From Geobacillus vulcani PSS1 (GTDB lineage: Bacteria > Bacillota > Bacilli > Bacillales > Anoxybacillaceae), in NCBI RefSeq assembly GCF_000733845.1, contig NZ_JPOI01000001.1, positions 608,501 through 672,500 of the forward strand: a stretch of DNA of 64,000 nucleotides, given 5' to 3'. This document shows positions 17,601-26,335 of the stretch, in pieces; within the stretch, counting starts at the first letter, position 1, and the number at the start of each line of letters is the position of its first letter. Made by a program: the position numbers and the translations under genes. A model generated the notes under the pieces. It did not search any database, was not told the origin of the DNA, and saw nothing but the letters and a program-made list of their open reading frames with translations.

Positions 17601-18808
17601 TCCGCGTCGGCGCGCAACTGCGCCAACGTCTCTTCCACCTTCCGTTCCAGCTCATCGAGGCGCGCTTCCGCCTCATCAATTTGATGGCGGCGCTGCCGTT
17701 CAAGCCGCTCCTTCTCTTCGATCACCCGCTCTTGTCGCTCCCGCCGCCTCGCTAGGTCGCGCTGCTGTTCCTTTAACTTTTCGTACGTTTCGGCTTGTTG
17801 AAAGACTTCATGGCCCGCAAGCTCCACTTCCCGTGCACGCAACACGTCTTCTTCCCGGCTGAGGCGGGTGATCTCCTCATCCAGCTCATTGAGTCGCTGC
17901 CGCGCTTTGTTCTCCTCTTCTGACCTTGTTCGCTGCTCAGCGGCGAGCTGTTCGGCTCGTTGGACCGCTTTCTCGTATTCCACGGCTTTTTCGGCAATCA
18001 TATATTCATTGTAATGACGGTAGTGGTCGCAAAGCCGCTTGAGCGCCCGCGCATCGCGCTCGAGCTGCTCCAGCTGCTGCTTTGCTTGGTCCATATTTTC
18101 AATCGTCTCGGACAAATGGCGCAATTCCTCATCGGTTAACGGCGGCAATGCGCTTTCCAAAATTTCGTAAATCACCGTCGGCTTGAAATCTTTCGATAAC
18201 TTCGGGCTCCGCAATTGAATCAACAGCTCGATCAACTCTTGAAACGCCTCGAGCGATTCGAAGCGGAACACATGCTTATTGACCAGCTCCATATATTCTT
18301 TTTGCGTCTCGACCACCGTTCCCCCAGCGCCGAGCGCATCGGCGAGCTCGCGCTTTGTCAAAGGAATTTTCTCGCCTGTTTTTTCTTTTTTGTACAAGTA
18401 AACATCATGGCCGATGCGGCGGTTGTCCAAAATGACAAAGCCCCAAAAGTCAAGATTTTTTTGCCGTTTCGCTCGCAAACCGATGCCGGTCGTAAGATAT
18501 TGATCGGTTTCGGTCCGCTTATATTCGAGAAACAAATAACCGGTCCGCTCATCGCGGTTGACGACATCTTTTTCCCCGAGCAAGTAATCTTCCATTCGCC
18601 GCGCCCGCGAACCGAACGGATCGAGCCGGTCGGGCGTCTTTTTCCCGTCAAGCAGCACCGGGATCAAGCTTTGCATCGTCACCGATTTGCCCGCTCCATT
18701 GCTTCCGCGCAAAAACAACTTTCCGTCGGCAAAATGAAAATATTGTTCATCATAATACCAGAAATTGATCAATCCCGCGCGATGCAACATCCATCGATCC
18801 GCCATCAT
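14687..18808 (-). CDS. jetC: Wadjet JetC: SMC/SbcC-like ATPase (TIGR02680)
   Basis: About 1373 residues. Walker A RGSNGAGKS is at residues 34-42. Two very long charged coiled-coil stretches follow, broken by a hinge-like segment near residues 570-680. The C-terminal head has the signature FYRFSGGEKALAMYIPLF and the Walker B-type IISLDEAFAGVDENN. This is the SMC-like motor that extrudes DNA loops and so recognises small circular plasmids. The start at 18808 overlaps the jetB stop by 4 bp (ATGA) and has GAGAGGGAACT before it. Homology to SMC-like proteins begins at DRWMLHRAGLINFWYYDEQ, which supports this start over the longer open frame. Confidence 0.92.
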   Translation of the reverse strand: MMADRWMLHRAGLINFWYYDEQYFHFADGKLFLRGSNGAGKSVTMQSLIPVLLDGKKTPDRLDPFGSRARRMEDYLLGEKDVVNRDERTGYLFLEYKRTETDQYLTTGIGLRAKRQKNLDFWGFVILDNRRIGHDVYLYKKEKTGEKIPLTKRELADALGAGGTVVETQKEYMELVNKHVFRFESLEAFQELIELLIQLRSPKLSKDFKPTVIYEILESALPPLTDEELRHLSETIENMDQAKQQLEQLERDARALKRLCDHYRHYNEYMIAEKAVEYEKAVQRAEQLAAEQRTRSEEENKARQRLNELDEEITRLSREEDVLRAREVELAGHEVFQQAETYEKLKEQQRDLARRRERQERVIEEKERLERQRRHQIDEAEARLDELERKVEETLAQLRADADEGAFAGHKVNEDDFLRHHRQQREFPFTVWKQEADRHAERLEALADLWRRHEGLQARYEEASKEAGELQREVDEWRHQYRKWDELLDQEKERWEQAVLVWLERGGVTMDEARIQTFLRQTDGLYDQYSIDDLKQPFTAAYYDAVGKKNDEKWRLEHEMRLLGDQLAEREQELRHWQTEQDPEPERDPQTDAMRTELERQGVVSVPLYAAVEFFDHVPESVRERIESALAHAGLLDALIIDRDMAVTYDRVLVPNPVHMAHTLADYLQPDAGVPVAAERIDAVLRSIVIADEAQDGGMTLNEAGRYALGLVRGHAPARERAMFIGRTARRRWRMEKIASLEEEIASLRQALDRLQAEHKAVEAHISALAEWFAAFPSDRDVRAAFEEREEARRRAESKERDWQRQQEKVSRLAREWQHLKQTLREQSAGLDVAFSVEGCERARLAMKSYLRFLHELEVHVREALYVAAMITQQREQLQELRDDIDEAKGERNRLLDEDERLALRMDEIERTLQQMGADDIRAEIARVRERLSTLREAVPRLVNERARTEQRLARLAEEREQGEKRATFARELAAAWEQAFAREAALKLVELDRSRPLREQASEAKQRYGGTLKDSRSSLLARLNTIFFQESSNLTEYRATFESLPFEEKEWSIAAPDDEMAMKAADWREKQERNVIFLDYKGQRATPSVVLAEVEREIALQHEYMKEQDRELYEEVILKSVGRILRSRIQRAERWVNDMNKRMSEIDTSSSLALSIQWKPKTAETEDELDTKELVGLLRMDSRLLKEEDLQRVTNHFRSKIARARELLEERGQGNTLHQIIKEVLDYRKWFSFTLYYEKEHEPKRELTNQRFYRFSGGEKALAMYIPLFAAAYSRYQEAGDDAPYIISLDEAFAGVDENNIRMMFGLVEQLGFNYIMNSQALWGDYDTVPALSICELVRPRNAPFVTVIQYYWNGRIKQLVANEEEWELIET

Positions 18809-19963
18809 AGTTCCCTCTCTTTCGCTTGAAAATCGTCCGGGTATCGCCCACACAGCCGCCCAAGGAGCGGGTAGAGGACGACCATGCCCGTCTCGGGATC
18901 CGTGTCTGCCATTCGCCATGCTTTCAACTCCGCCAACACCTCGCGAGCTAACTCCGCAAGCGATGCTTCGCGATGCGTCTTCCCCCATCCAGCTCCGTAA
19001 CGACGCTTCGTATCGGCGAGCCATTCAGAAAACTGCGCCGGCGTCAGCCAAAGGCGCCCGTACTCGTCCGGCGGAAAGGATGCCAACCGCTCGCGGACAA
19101 CGGCAGCAAAATGTAAGGATGATGTCAGACGTTCCTTTTAGATCAGGAAAGAGCGTATACGGCGCCTGCCGTTCCGGAATCGTCAACATGGCGACGTTTT
19201 TGTACAGCTCATAACGAAACGGCGTATGGGACTCAATATCCTCACGCAGCCGATGCCGGAAGTTGCGCAAGTAATAAAAATCTTGCTCGTCGCCTTCTGT
19301 TCGGTGCACAGCCGGTGATAAAAACAGCTTCCGGTACAGACGATGGCGCCGGTAATCTTGCGGCGCTGCTTTCCATTCTTCCGCCAACAGTTCGTCAATC
19401 GACGTATATTGCAGCAAGTCTTTCGGATACGTGCGCATAAAATAGCGCGCCAACACCGGCACTTCATAAAGCGCTTCTTCGTCCGCATGTTGCGCGAACG
19501 CTTCAATCTCTCCATCCATCCGACGGATCAGCCCGATTTGTTCCGCTGCTTTCAGCACGCGAATGAGCGCGCGCCGATGCGAATAGTTCGTCCAATCGAC
19601 CGGCACATCGCCCGGATACATGGAGCGGATTTCCTCGCATACATCGGAAAGCAAAAATTTTTCTTCAACCGCCTTGCTTTCAACATACGCCATCAAGCAG
19701 CAAAACAGCGCGTAATCGAGCGGCTCTTGAAACGACGGAATCCCCATCCACGGCTCCGGCTCAGCCGGAATTTTTTCGAGCTTCGCGAAATGCCGGTGCA
19801 CGATCAATCGGTAGCCAAACTTCTCCTCGACGTATCTTTTGAGCACGTGTTCGCGTTCGCGGACAAGCTGATACCGTTCCGGGTCGGCGTCGCGGACGAT
19901 CCAAAATTGTTCAAACAGCGCCGCCAAGGCTTCTTTTGCTTTGTCATCAAACGACGCCTCCAT
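18805..19963 (-). pseudogene. jetB: Wadjet JetB: DUF2398/TIGR02678, single-base frameshift
   Basis: The family protein is split over two frames. The first 285 or so codons (19963 to about 19110) run well, to LFPDLKGTSDIIL. The frame then slips. The natural continuation (FAAVVRERLASFPPDEYGRL, then TPAQFSEWLADTKRRYG) is in another frame and ends at 18805. On the minus strand the site reads ACATTTTGC; removal of one T restores a single frame of about 386 codons. JetB corresponds to the kleisin-partner (KITE-like) part of the JetABC motor. AAAGGAGGGAGCGAAG precedes the ATG, which overlaps the jetA 3' end. It is either a true inactivating mutation or a homopolymer error. Confidence 0.85.
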
Positions 19964-21458
19964 CTTCGCTCCCTCCTTTCGCCATCACTTCGATTTCGTA
20001 GTTGGGCATCACAAGCGTTCCGTCTTCAGCATGAAGGCAAATCGTGTCGTCCCGACGAACAATGCGGATGTCCCAGCCGTTCTCTGTTTTCACAGTTGGC
20101 TGTTCTTTCCCCATGGCTTTGGCGATCCAGGCGAGCAATGTCTTCCGTACGTACGGGGTCACTTCGCCGAGTTCGGCCAGCACAATTTTTCCGTCTTTCA
20201 CCAGCTGTTTCAGTTCGGCTTCCTCGCGTGCTTTCTCCTCCAAATAGCGGCGGCGCGCTTCTTCTTTTTCCCGTTTTTTCTCCTCGATCGCCTGCGGTTT
20301 CTTCTTTTCTCCATAATGGCGCACGCGCGGCTTCGTCACCCATTCCATCGGCGCCTCTTCCCAAACATCGCGATACATATCATCTGTCGCCTCATTGTCT
20401 GCGATCAGATGTTTCGTATGGAAGCAGCCGAACACGACCGCTGACAAACAGTGCGCCTCTTCGATCGAAGACAGTTGCGAAAACCAGCGTGCCAAGTGCA
20501 AATAATCGCCTTTGCGGCTGCGAAAGTGGTGATGCCGCTCACCAAGCCGCTGCACGATGCGCGTCAAGCGACGAATCGCTTCATTCGTCTGATGCTGCAA
20601 AAACGCCAGCTCGCTTTCGTGGCCGTCCCGACCTAAAAACCATTCGCGCAAACTGCGCCACGTCTCGCGCTTTTCTTCGATGCATTCGGCGCGCGACGGG
20701 GCGCTCTCGGCAAAGCGTGGAATCGACCGCTCATAATCGACTACGTGCTCAATGAACCGGTCCACCCCTTCGTCTGGAAGGTCTTCCAACAGCCTCTCAA
20801 TTTGCATCGACGTCTTCTGTAAGGCGACGATAAAATCACGCAAATAAGCGGTAAATTGTTCCTTGTAAACGAGAAACGATTCCGCCGTCATCCGTTCTTC
20901 CAAATTTTCGCTATGCAAATAGGCGATATAATCAGCCGAATGGTGAATGATTTTTTTGAAATAATCAAACGTCTCCTCCCACACTTGGTGTATTTCGTCC
21001 GGTTTTTCTTGGAAATTAGCAGATATGATCGTTTCCATGCGAGAAAGGGAGGCGTACAGACGGTCAAACCGTGTTTTCTCGAGCGAACCGCCAAACGAGT
21101 CGCCCAACTGTTCGAGCGTGCGAATCATTCGCTCTATTTCCACTGTGTACGGGCTGCATTGATAACGAAACCGCTTTTTCTTAAATTCCTCGATCGTCCG
21201 TACATGGGAAGTCTCTTGGCGGGCGATCAAATTGTTCCATTTGACAAGCTGATCGAGGTCTTGCTGCAAATCATCCTCAGTATAATCGGCAAATTCGGCA
21301 TGCTGTTTCAAAAACGCATACACTTCTTCAGGGAACAAATATTGCCGCATCCGTTCGTGCTGAATGTAGAAATACCGCAAAATCGCGCGGTAACGGTGCG
21401 CATTTTCCGCCGACAAATACTTTGTTTCGACAATCGGCTTCAACCAAGAAGCATCCAT
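19947..21458 (-). CDS. jetA: Wadjet JetA: DUF2397/TIGR02677 kleisin-like subunit
   Basis: 503 residues, mostly helical. The N terminus KYLSAENAHRYRAILRYFY and the following winged-helix-like stretch are typical of TIGR02677. The middle is a long helical region, and a strongly charged linker (EEKKREKEEARRRYLEEKAR) precedes a C-terminal beta-rich domain (WDIRIVRRDDTICLHAEDG). It is the kleisin-type subunit that bridges the JetC heads. It is the first gene of the jetABCD operon, and all four genes overlap or abut. AAAAGGTGGACGAGG precedes the ATG. The DUF2397/2398/2399 set is, to my knowledge, the type II form of Wadjet. Confidence 0.88.
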   Translation of the reverse strand: MDASWLKPIVETKYLSAENAHRYRAILRYFYIQHERMRQYLFPEEVYAFLKQHAEFADYTEDDLQQDLDQLVKWNNLIARQETSHVRTIEEFKKKRFRYQCSPYTVEIERMIRTLEQLGDSFGGSLEKTRFDRLYASLSRMETIISANFQEKPDEIHQVWEETFDYFKKIIHHSADYIAYLHSENLEERMTAESFLVYKEQFTAYLRDFIVALQKTSMQIERLLEDLPDEGVDRFIEHVVDYERSIPRFAESAPSRAECIEEKRETWRSLREWFLGRDGHESELAFLQHQTNEAIRRLTRIVQRLGERHHHFRSRKGDYLHLARWFSQLSSIEEAHCLSAVVFGCFHTKHLIADNEATDDMYRDVWEEAPMEWVTKPRVRHYGEKKKPQAIEEKKREKEEARRRYLEEKAREEAELKQLVKDGKIVLAELGEVTPYVRKTLLAWIAKAMGKEQPTVKTENGWDIRIVRRDDTICLHAEDGTLVMPNYEIEVMAKGGSEDGGVV

Positions 21459-21604
21459 CCTCGTCCACCTTTTCCTCTCTTTTTCCTAATTATTATTGTA
21501 ACGATTGCATTCTTCCTTTGGCTAGTGAAAGCTATTTTTCCGAATTTTTCTCGCCATCCATGCCCCTTTTTTGTAAAATAGAGACGAAAAGGAGGTGAAT
21601 CGAC

Positions 21605-22168
21605 ATGGAAGCGCTATTGCGGGAAATTTTGCACGAGGTGAAAGCAACGCGCGCGGCAGTCGAGTCGCTCGAACGGCGAGTCGGCGCTTTAGAGGGACAA
21701 GTCGCTCAGCTCAATGAACGAACAAGCGCGCTCGAGACACAAGTCGCTCAGTTGAATGAACGAACGAACGCTCTTGAGCAGCAATTCGCCCAGTTGAATG
21801 AACGGACGAGCGCTCTTGAACAGCAATTCGCCCAATTGAATGAGCGGACGAGCGCTCTTGAGCAGCAATTCGCCCAATTGAATGAGCGGACGACCACGCT
21901 GGAACAGCGCATCGATTTGCTTTACGAACGCACGACGGAAACGAAGGCGATTGCCGAAGCGCTTCGCCATGGGCAGGAAGTGCTGACCGCGAAATATGAG
22001 GCGATGGCTAACGACCTCCACCAAATGAAAGGCGACCTCACCCACGTCACATCGATCCTCGAAGACAAGGTGTTGCCGGCTCTCGCCGAACATGAAGCGG
22101 GACTGCATGTCCTCAACGCCCGCGTCTTCAAAACCGAAAGCATTCTTCACCGCCTCGTTCATGCGTAA
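21605..22168 (+). CDS. Coiled-coil protein with 14-residue tandem repeats
   Basis: 187 residues, no known function. Residues about 35-105 are five near-identical 14-residue units (AQLNERTSALEQQF), i.e. two heptads each, forming a regular coiled coil. The C-terminal 85 residues are also helical and end KTESILHRLVHA. The same design (coiled-coil repeats, then a helical end) is seen at 35357-35926. No signal peptide or membrane helix. GAAAAGGAGGTGAATCGAC precedes the ATG. The DNA repeats are 42 bp long and nearly identical, so copy number is likely to differ between strains. Confidence 0.75.
   Translation: MEALLREILHEVKATRAAVESLERRVGALEGQVAQLNERTSALETQVAQLNERTNALEQQFAQLNERTSALEQQFAQLNERTSALEQQFAQLNERTTTLEQRIDLLYERTTETKAIAEALRHGQEVLTAKYEAMANDLHQMKGDLTHVTSILEDKVLPALAEHEAGLHVLNARVFKTESILHRLVHA
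21700..21905 (+). repeat. 42-bp tandem repeats inside the coiled-coil gene
   Basis: About five copies of a 42-bp unit containing CGCCCAATTGAATGAGCGG. The last three are almost identical, the first two more diverged. Confidence 0.85.
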
Positions 22169-22211
22169 GATGATTCCTCAACAGATCATGAACCCACTCG
22201 TTTCGATGGAT

Positions 22212-22238
22212 CCGGCTGCTTACCGCAGCTGGTTTTTT
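22212..22238 (+). terminator. Terminator of the 21605 coiled-coil gene
   Basis: CCGGCTGC / GCAGCTGG stem with a 5-base loop and six T's. Confidence 0.85.
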
Positions 22239-22462
22239 ATTCCATTTGACTCGAACATCTCGAATTCGGAGGATTCGGGAGGATTGGGGCGCATTCCCGA
22301 GCATTTGTAAGCATCGCGGCGGAGAGAACGGTTCTCAAGGTGAGAAGCAGCCAAACGCGGATAGATCGGCTGATACCAAATTTGCCAATCGGACCCAATT
22401 TGCGTTACCCTATTTTTGTGACGTTTTCCCTCCGTGTCGTTTTGTTGCTTTTTCCCCTTACG

Positions 22463-22535
22463 TTAGAAGGCTGGTGATGCAAAGGGAGAACTGCTGTCCA
22501 ACATTTTTCCAAATAAGGAAAACCTTTCTAAACCA
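22463..22535. repeat. Dispersed MITE-like repeat, copy 4 (degenerate, partial)
   Basis: It begins TTAGAAGGCTGGTGATGCAA. The stretch CCAACATTTTTCCAAATAAGGAAAACCTT then follows the core of the other copies loosely. No clear right end. The rest of 22239-22607 contains no gene I can support. Confidence 0.45.
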
Positions 22536-22607
22536 TCATCCGGGTGTTTAACAGGTCGGATGGATCTTTTTACCGGCATTTTCGGACCCAAAAAAGGAGG
22601 AATCGTT

Positions 22608-23507
22608 TTGCGTAAATGGTTCATGTCATTGCTTGCTGTCGGGCTTGTGTTCGGACTGGCCGCCTGCAGCGGGAAACGTGATGCGAAAGGGCACATTGTG
22701 ATTAGCGGAAAGAAATTTACCGAGCAGGTGATTTTGACGCACTTATTGGCTGAGTATGTGAAGGCCAACACCGATTTGGACGTGGAAGTGAAGGACAGTC
22801 TAGGCGGCGCCTTTATGCTCCAGCAAGCCATTGAAAATGGAGACGTCGACATGTACGTCGAGTACACGGGAACAGGGTATTTGAACATTTTAAAACAGCC
22901 GTACGATCCCGCAAAAACGCCCGAACAAATCTATAATGAAACGAAGAAGTTATATAAGGAAAAGTACAACATCGCTTGGCTCAAACCACTCGGATTTAAC
23001 AATACGTACGCATTGGCGATGCGGAGAGACCTTGCCGAAAAGCTCGGGGTCAAAACGTACTCCGATTTAGCGAACCACTCGTCTTCCCTCACCTTTGGGT
23101 CAGACGCCGAGTTTTTTGAGCGAAGCGACGGCTATGACGGGCTTGTCGATACGTACGGATTCCAATTCAAAAAAACGGTCAACATCGATCCGGACTTGCA
23201 ATACGAAGCGGCGAAAAACGGAGAGATTGACGTCATCACAGCCTACACGACGGATGCCCGCATCAAAAAATACGACCTCGTCGTGCTCAAGGATGACCAA
23301 CATTACTTCCCGCCATACCACGCCGTGCCGATCATCCGCCAAGACGTGTTGGACGCCAACCCAGGACTCGAGGAAGCGTTGAACAAACTGGCCAACATTG
23401 TAACGGACGAAAAAATGATGGAACTGAACGGCGAAGTGAATTTGGAAGGAAAACGGCCGCGCGAAGTGGCGATAGACTTTTTGAAATCGGAAGGACTGAT
23501 CGACTAG
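22608..23507 (+). CDS. Substrate-binding lipoprotein of a betaine/carnitine/choline ABC transporter
   Basis: About 299 residues. A lipoprotein signal peptide ends in the lipobox GLAAC, so the mature protein is anchored to the outer face of the membrane. The mature part is of the OpuBC/OpuCC (QAT) type: ISGKKFTEQVILTHLLAEY, then DMYVEYTGTGYLN, then GFNNTYALAMRR. It would capture osmoprotectants such as glycine betaine, carnitine or choline. I chose the TTG at 22608 because AAAGGAGGAATCGTT precedes it and the signal peptide begins there. The ATP-binding gene follows after 16 bp. Confidence 0.87.
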   Translation: MRKWFMSLLAVGLVFGLAACSGKRDAKGHIVISGKKFTEQVILTHLLAEYVKANTDLDVEVKDSLGGAFMLQQAIENGDVDMYVEYTGTGYLNILKQPYDPAKTPEQIYNETKKLYKEKYNIAWLKPLGFNNTYALAMRRDLAEKLGVKTYSDLANHSSSLTFGSDAEFFERSDGYDGLVDTYGFQFKKTVNIDPDLQYEAAKNGEIDVITAYTTDARIKKYDLVVLKDDQHYFPPYHAVPIIRQDVLDANPGLEEALNKLANIVTDEKMMELNGEVNLEGKRPREVAIDFLKSEGLID

Positions 23508-23523
23508 AAAGTGAGGAATGTGG

Positions 23524-24651
23524 ATGATTCGATTTGAAAACGTCACAAAACAGTATGAGGATGGATTTGTCGCCTTAAAAAATATCAATCTTGAAATCCG
23601 CAAAGGCGAGCTTGTCGCCCTCATCGGACCGAGCGGCTGCGGAAAAACGACGACGATGCGAATGATCAACCGGTTGATCGAGCCGACGTCGGGAACCGTG
23701 TATATCGATGGGCAAGACATTTCTACGCTTGACCCGGTCGAACTGCGCCGCAACATCGGCTACGTCATCCAGCAAATCGGGCTGTTTCCACATATGACGA
23801 TCGCGGAAAACATCGCGCTCGTGCCGAAGCTGAAAAAATGGGAAAAAAGCGCCTATGAAAAGCGGGTCGATGAGTTGCTTGACCTCGTCGGCTTGGATCC
23901 AGCGACGTTCAAGCACCGCTACCCGTCAGAGCTCAGCGGCGGCCAACAGCAGCGCGTCGGCGTCGTCCGCGCGTTGGCCGCGGAACCGAATATTATTTTG
24001 ATGGATGAGCCGTTCAGCGCCCTCGACCCGATCAGCCGCGAACAGCTGCAAGATGACATCGTCCGCTTGCAAGAAGAAATTCGCAAAACGATCGTCTTTG
24101 TCACCCACGATATGGACGAGGCGATTAAAATCGCTGATCGCATTGCGCTGATGAAAGACGGGGAAGTCGTCCAGTTTGCGACGCCGGACCAAATGCTTCG
24201 GCGGCCGGCGAACTCCTTCGTCCGCGAGTTTATTGGTGAAGACCGTCTGCTGACCCGCCAGACGGCCGTGCCGACAGCGGAAGATTTAATGTCCGACGCC
24301 GTCGCCACGATCGCACCGCGGCGCGGCTTGGCCGAAGCGTTCCGGCTGATGAAGGCGCGAAAAGTCGACAGTTTGGTCGTCGTCGATAAAAAGCAATCGT
24401 TTCTTGGCATCGTGACGCTCAAACAAATCGAGCAACGATACAATGAGGAACATTTGCTTGTCGCCGACATCGCCGATTACGATGTGACGACATTACAGAA
24501 AGAAGCGGATGTGACAGACGTCGCCGCCTTGTTCCAAGACCCGGATGTACGCATCATTCCGGTGCTCGATGGCGATCGCCTTGTCGGCGGCATTACGCGC
24601 TCCAGCATGATGCGCGCGCTCGCTGAGTGGACGTTCCAGCAGCACGCATAA
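23524..24651 (+). CDS. ATP-binding protein of the betaine/carnitine/choline ABC transporter
   Basis: About 375 residues. Walker A GPSGCGKTT, Q-loop VIQQIGLFPH, signature LSGGQQQRVG and Walker B IILMDEPFSALD are complete. After the ATPase domain (about 1-240) come two CBS-type segments (about 255-375: EDLMSDAVATIAP, then TTLQKEADVTDVAALFQ). In OpuCA/OpuA-type transporters these sense ionic strength. The start at 23524 has GTGAGGAATGTGG before it; the ATG 6 bases earlier is too close to it. The permease gene follows only after 504 bp, with a repeat and a hairpin between. Confidence 0.9.
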   Translation: MIRFENVTKQYEDGFVALKNINLEIRKGELVALIGPSGCGKTTTMRMINRLIEPTSGTVYIDGQDISTLDPVELRRNIGYVIQQIGLFPHMTIAENIALVPKLKKWEKSAYEKRVDELLDLVGLDPATFKHRYPSELSGGQQQRVGVVRALAAEPNIILMDEPFSALDPISREQLQDDIVRLQEEIRKTIVFVTHDMDEAIKIADRIALMKDGEVVQFATPDQMLRRPANSFVREFIGEDRLLTRQTAVPTAEDLMSDAVATIAPRRGLAEAFRLMKARKVDSLVVVDKKQSFLGIVTLKQIEQRYNEEHLLVADIADYDVTTLQKEADVTDVAALFQDPDVRIIPVLDGDRLVGGITRSSMMRALAEWTFQQHA

Positions 24652-24692
24652 AGACATCAACCATGGGCAGAGGGGGAGGTTTCCAGTTCCCC

Positions 24693-24829
24693 CACAGGCC
24701 CAGTGATTTACGGGAGCATGCCGCTTCACAATATCATTTCTCAAATAAAAAACCTTGTAGCATCGGTTCTACTTTTCACATGTTCACTCATCAACCAGGG
24801 GAACCAGCTGTTTTTCACCAACCTTCTAG
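24693..24829. repeat. Dispersed MITE-like repeat, copy 5, inside the transporter operon
   Basis: About 137 bp. It begins around CAGGCCCAGTGATTTACGGG, has the core TATCATTTCTCAAATAAAAA then ACCTTG, and ends TTTTTCACCAACCTTCTAG. It splits the ATP-binding and permease genes of one transporter. Confidence 0.8.
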
Positions 24830-25024
24830 TCTTGTGGACGGATGGAAGACGGCCGCACATCAAAAGCGAATCTGGCGTGATTGGCTCGATAGCCGCTCGC
24901 CCAAAAACAGGCGATGGGAAACACTTCTCCCGTTGGCAGCTGACCGGCGTGGCCGCAACTTCCCCTTCAGAATACGACGGGGAAACAATCCTCCATTGGC
25001 GGCTGAATTCCGCCGATGACAAGG

Positions 25025-25050
25025 AGGCGGTTGGCCCACCGCCTCTTTTT
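25025..25050 (+). terminator. Hairpin with T-run between ATPase and permease genes
   Basis: AGGCGGT / ACCGCCT stem, 6-base loop, then CTTTTT. A second hairpin, GGCGG / CCGCC, lies just upstream at 24998-25014. It would stop much of the transcript before the permease. The rest of 24830-25155 holds no supported gene, though three TTTTTCACCAA-like motifs recur in it. Confidence 0.65.
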
Positions 25051-25155
25051 CACCAAAGAGGGAAGAGCATGATAGCAGCGGCTCATCCGTCACCGTTTTT
25101 TCAACAAGGAAGACGACGATGCGCGTCCACTGCTTTTTCACCAAGGAGGGATACA

Positions 25156-25785
25156 ATGGAATTATTGCAAACGTTTATTGAGCGACGAGAAGAGATTTGG
25201 ATCGCTTTTCAAGAGCACGTGCTGTTATCCGCGATTGCCATGGGCATTGCCATCGCGGTGGCCGTGCCGCTCGGCGTCGTGTTGACGCGATATCGCAAAC
25301 TCGCCGAGCCGATCATCGGCATCGCCGCCATCATCCAAACGATTCCGAGCTTGGCGCTGCTTGGGTTTATGCTGCCGATTTTCGGCATCGGCAAACTGCC
25401 GGCGATCATCGCCTTGACGCTTTATGCCTTGCTTCCGATTTTGCGCAACACGTACACCGGCATTCTTGGCGTCGACCCGGCGCTCGTTGATGCCGGACGA
25501 GGGATGGGGATGACATCGCGGCAAATTTTATGGATGGTCGAGCTTCCCCTCTCGCTTCCCGTCATTATGGCCGGCGTGCGCACCGCGACGGTGCTGACGA
25601 TCGGCGTCGCCGCCTTGGCGACGTTTATCGGCGCCGGGGGGCTTGGCGACTTGATCGACCGCGGCCTGCGCATCGCCGACAAAAACTTGATTTTCGCCGG
25701 CGCCATCCCAGCCGCCATTTTGGCGATTGCCTTCGACTGGCTGCTGCGAAAAATAGAAAAGAAAGTGACACCCAAAGGGCTGTGA
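25156..25785 (+). CDS. Permease of the betaine/carnitine/choline ABC transporter
   Basis: 209 residues with five to six membrane helices. It carries the EAA-type loop that docks on the ATPase (DAGRGMGMTSRQILWMVELP). It is of the OpuCB/OpuBB type (LLGFMLPIFGIGKLPAIIAL). Most related operons have two permease genes; only one is seen here. AAGGAGGGATACA precedes the ATG. The frame is open upstream, but that part crosses the intergenic repeat and is not coding. Confidence 0.88.
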   Translation: MELLQTFIERREEIWIAFQEHVLLSAIAMGIAIAVAVPLGVVLTRYRKLAEPIIGIAAIIQTIPSLALLGFMLPIFGIGKLPAIIALTLYALLPILRNTYTGILGVDPALVDAGRGMGMTSRQILWMVELPLSLPVIMAGVRTATVLTIGVAALATFIGAGGLGDLIDRGLRIADKNLIFAGAIPAAILAIAFDWLLRKIEKKVTPKGL

Positions 25786-25806
25786 TCAGCCCTTTGGCTT
25801 CTTTCC
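25772..25806 (+). terminator. Terminator of the transporter permease gene
   Basis: CCAAAGGGCT / AGCCCTTTGG with a 6-base loop, then CTTCTTTCC. The 5' arm overlaps the last codons. Confidence 0.82.
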
Positions 25807-26069
25807 TCTCTCGGTCGTCTCAGAAACGTCAAAAAAGTAAGCCAGGGAAACAGATTTGAAAAATAAAATCCCATCGTATTGCTGCGCAGGTATTCAAGGA
25901 CAAATTCATTTTGCCACACACGTCCAATGGTCCCCGCCATAAAACGTTTAGAATCAAGTTGATCAGAGACAGATCATCGCCGATCATACATGGGCTCATT
26001 CGCTTTCAAATCGATAAAGAAAGTGATCATTGACACCCCCCAAACAACGTGATGACTGCATGTATGCCC

Positions 26070-26335
26070 TCAACGGTTCGGTGACGAGCGGTGTGATCGA
26101 GAAATCAAGTTTTTCATGCGCCCCCATAATTGGTACAGACCAAACGCGATAACCGCTCCACTCATGTTCAAAATGATATCATCAACATCAAAGCTTCGTT
26201 CGCTAGGGTATTCAGCAAATTTTCCATCCATCAACGCTGTCAAAAATTGAACGGATTCAATGCCGCTCGAAACGAGCAGGGCAAGGAGAAGAAACGGTTT
26301 GATACGTGCAAACCGTGATGGTTTTTCGAATCATT
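26070..26335 (-). pseudogene. C-terminal fragment of a VanZ-like membrane protein
   Basis: On the minus strand the frame reads FLLLALLVSSGIESVQFLT, then RSFDVDDIILNMSGAVIAFG, the characteristic second half of VanZ-family proteins. VanZ homologues are small membrane proteins, one of which confers low-level teicoplanin resistance. An in-frame stop lies just upstream of the fragment, and the N-terminal half is missing or out of frame, so it is a remnant. It lies in a 1.3-kb stretch of decayed sequence. Confidence 0.72.

Noticed and set aside
24830..25024. Possible riboswitch between the transporter ATPase and permease genes
   Set aside because: Several hairpins can be drawn, but I could not match the conserved cores of the guanidine, glycine, TPP or SAM classes.
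24703..25155. The permease frame stays open about 150 codons upstream of the chosen start
   Set aside because: That part crosses a dispersed repeat and hairpins; a strong binding site lies just before the ATG at 25156, and homology begins there.
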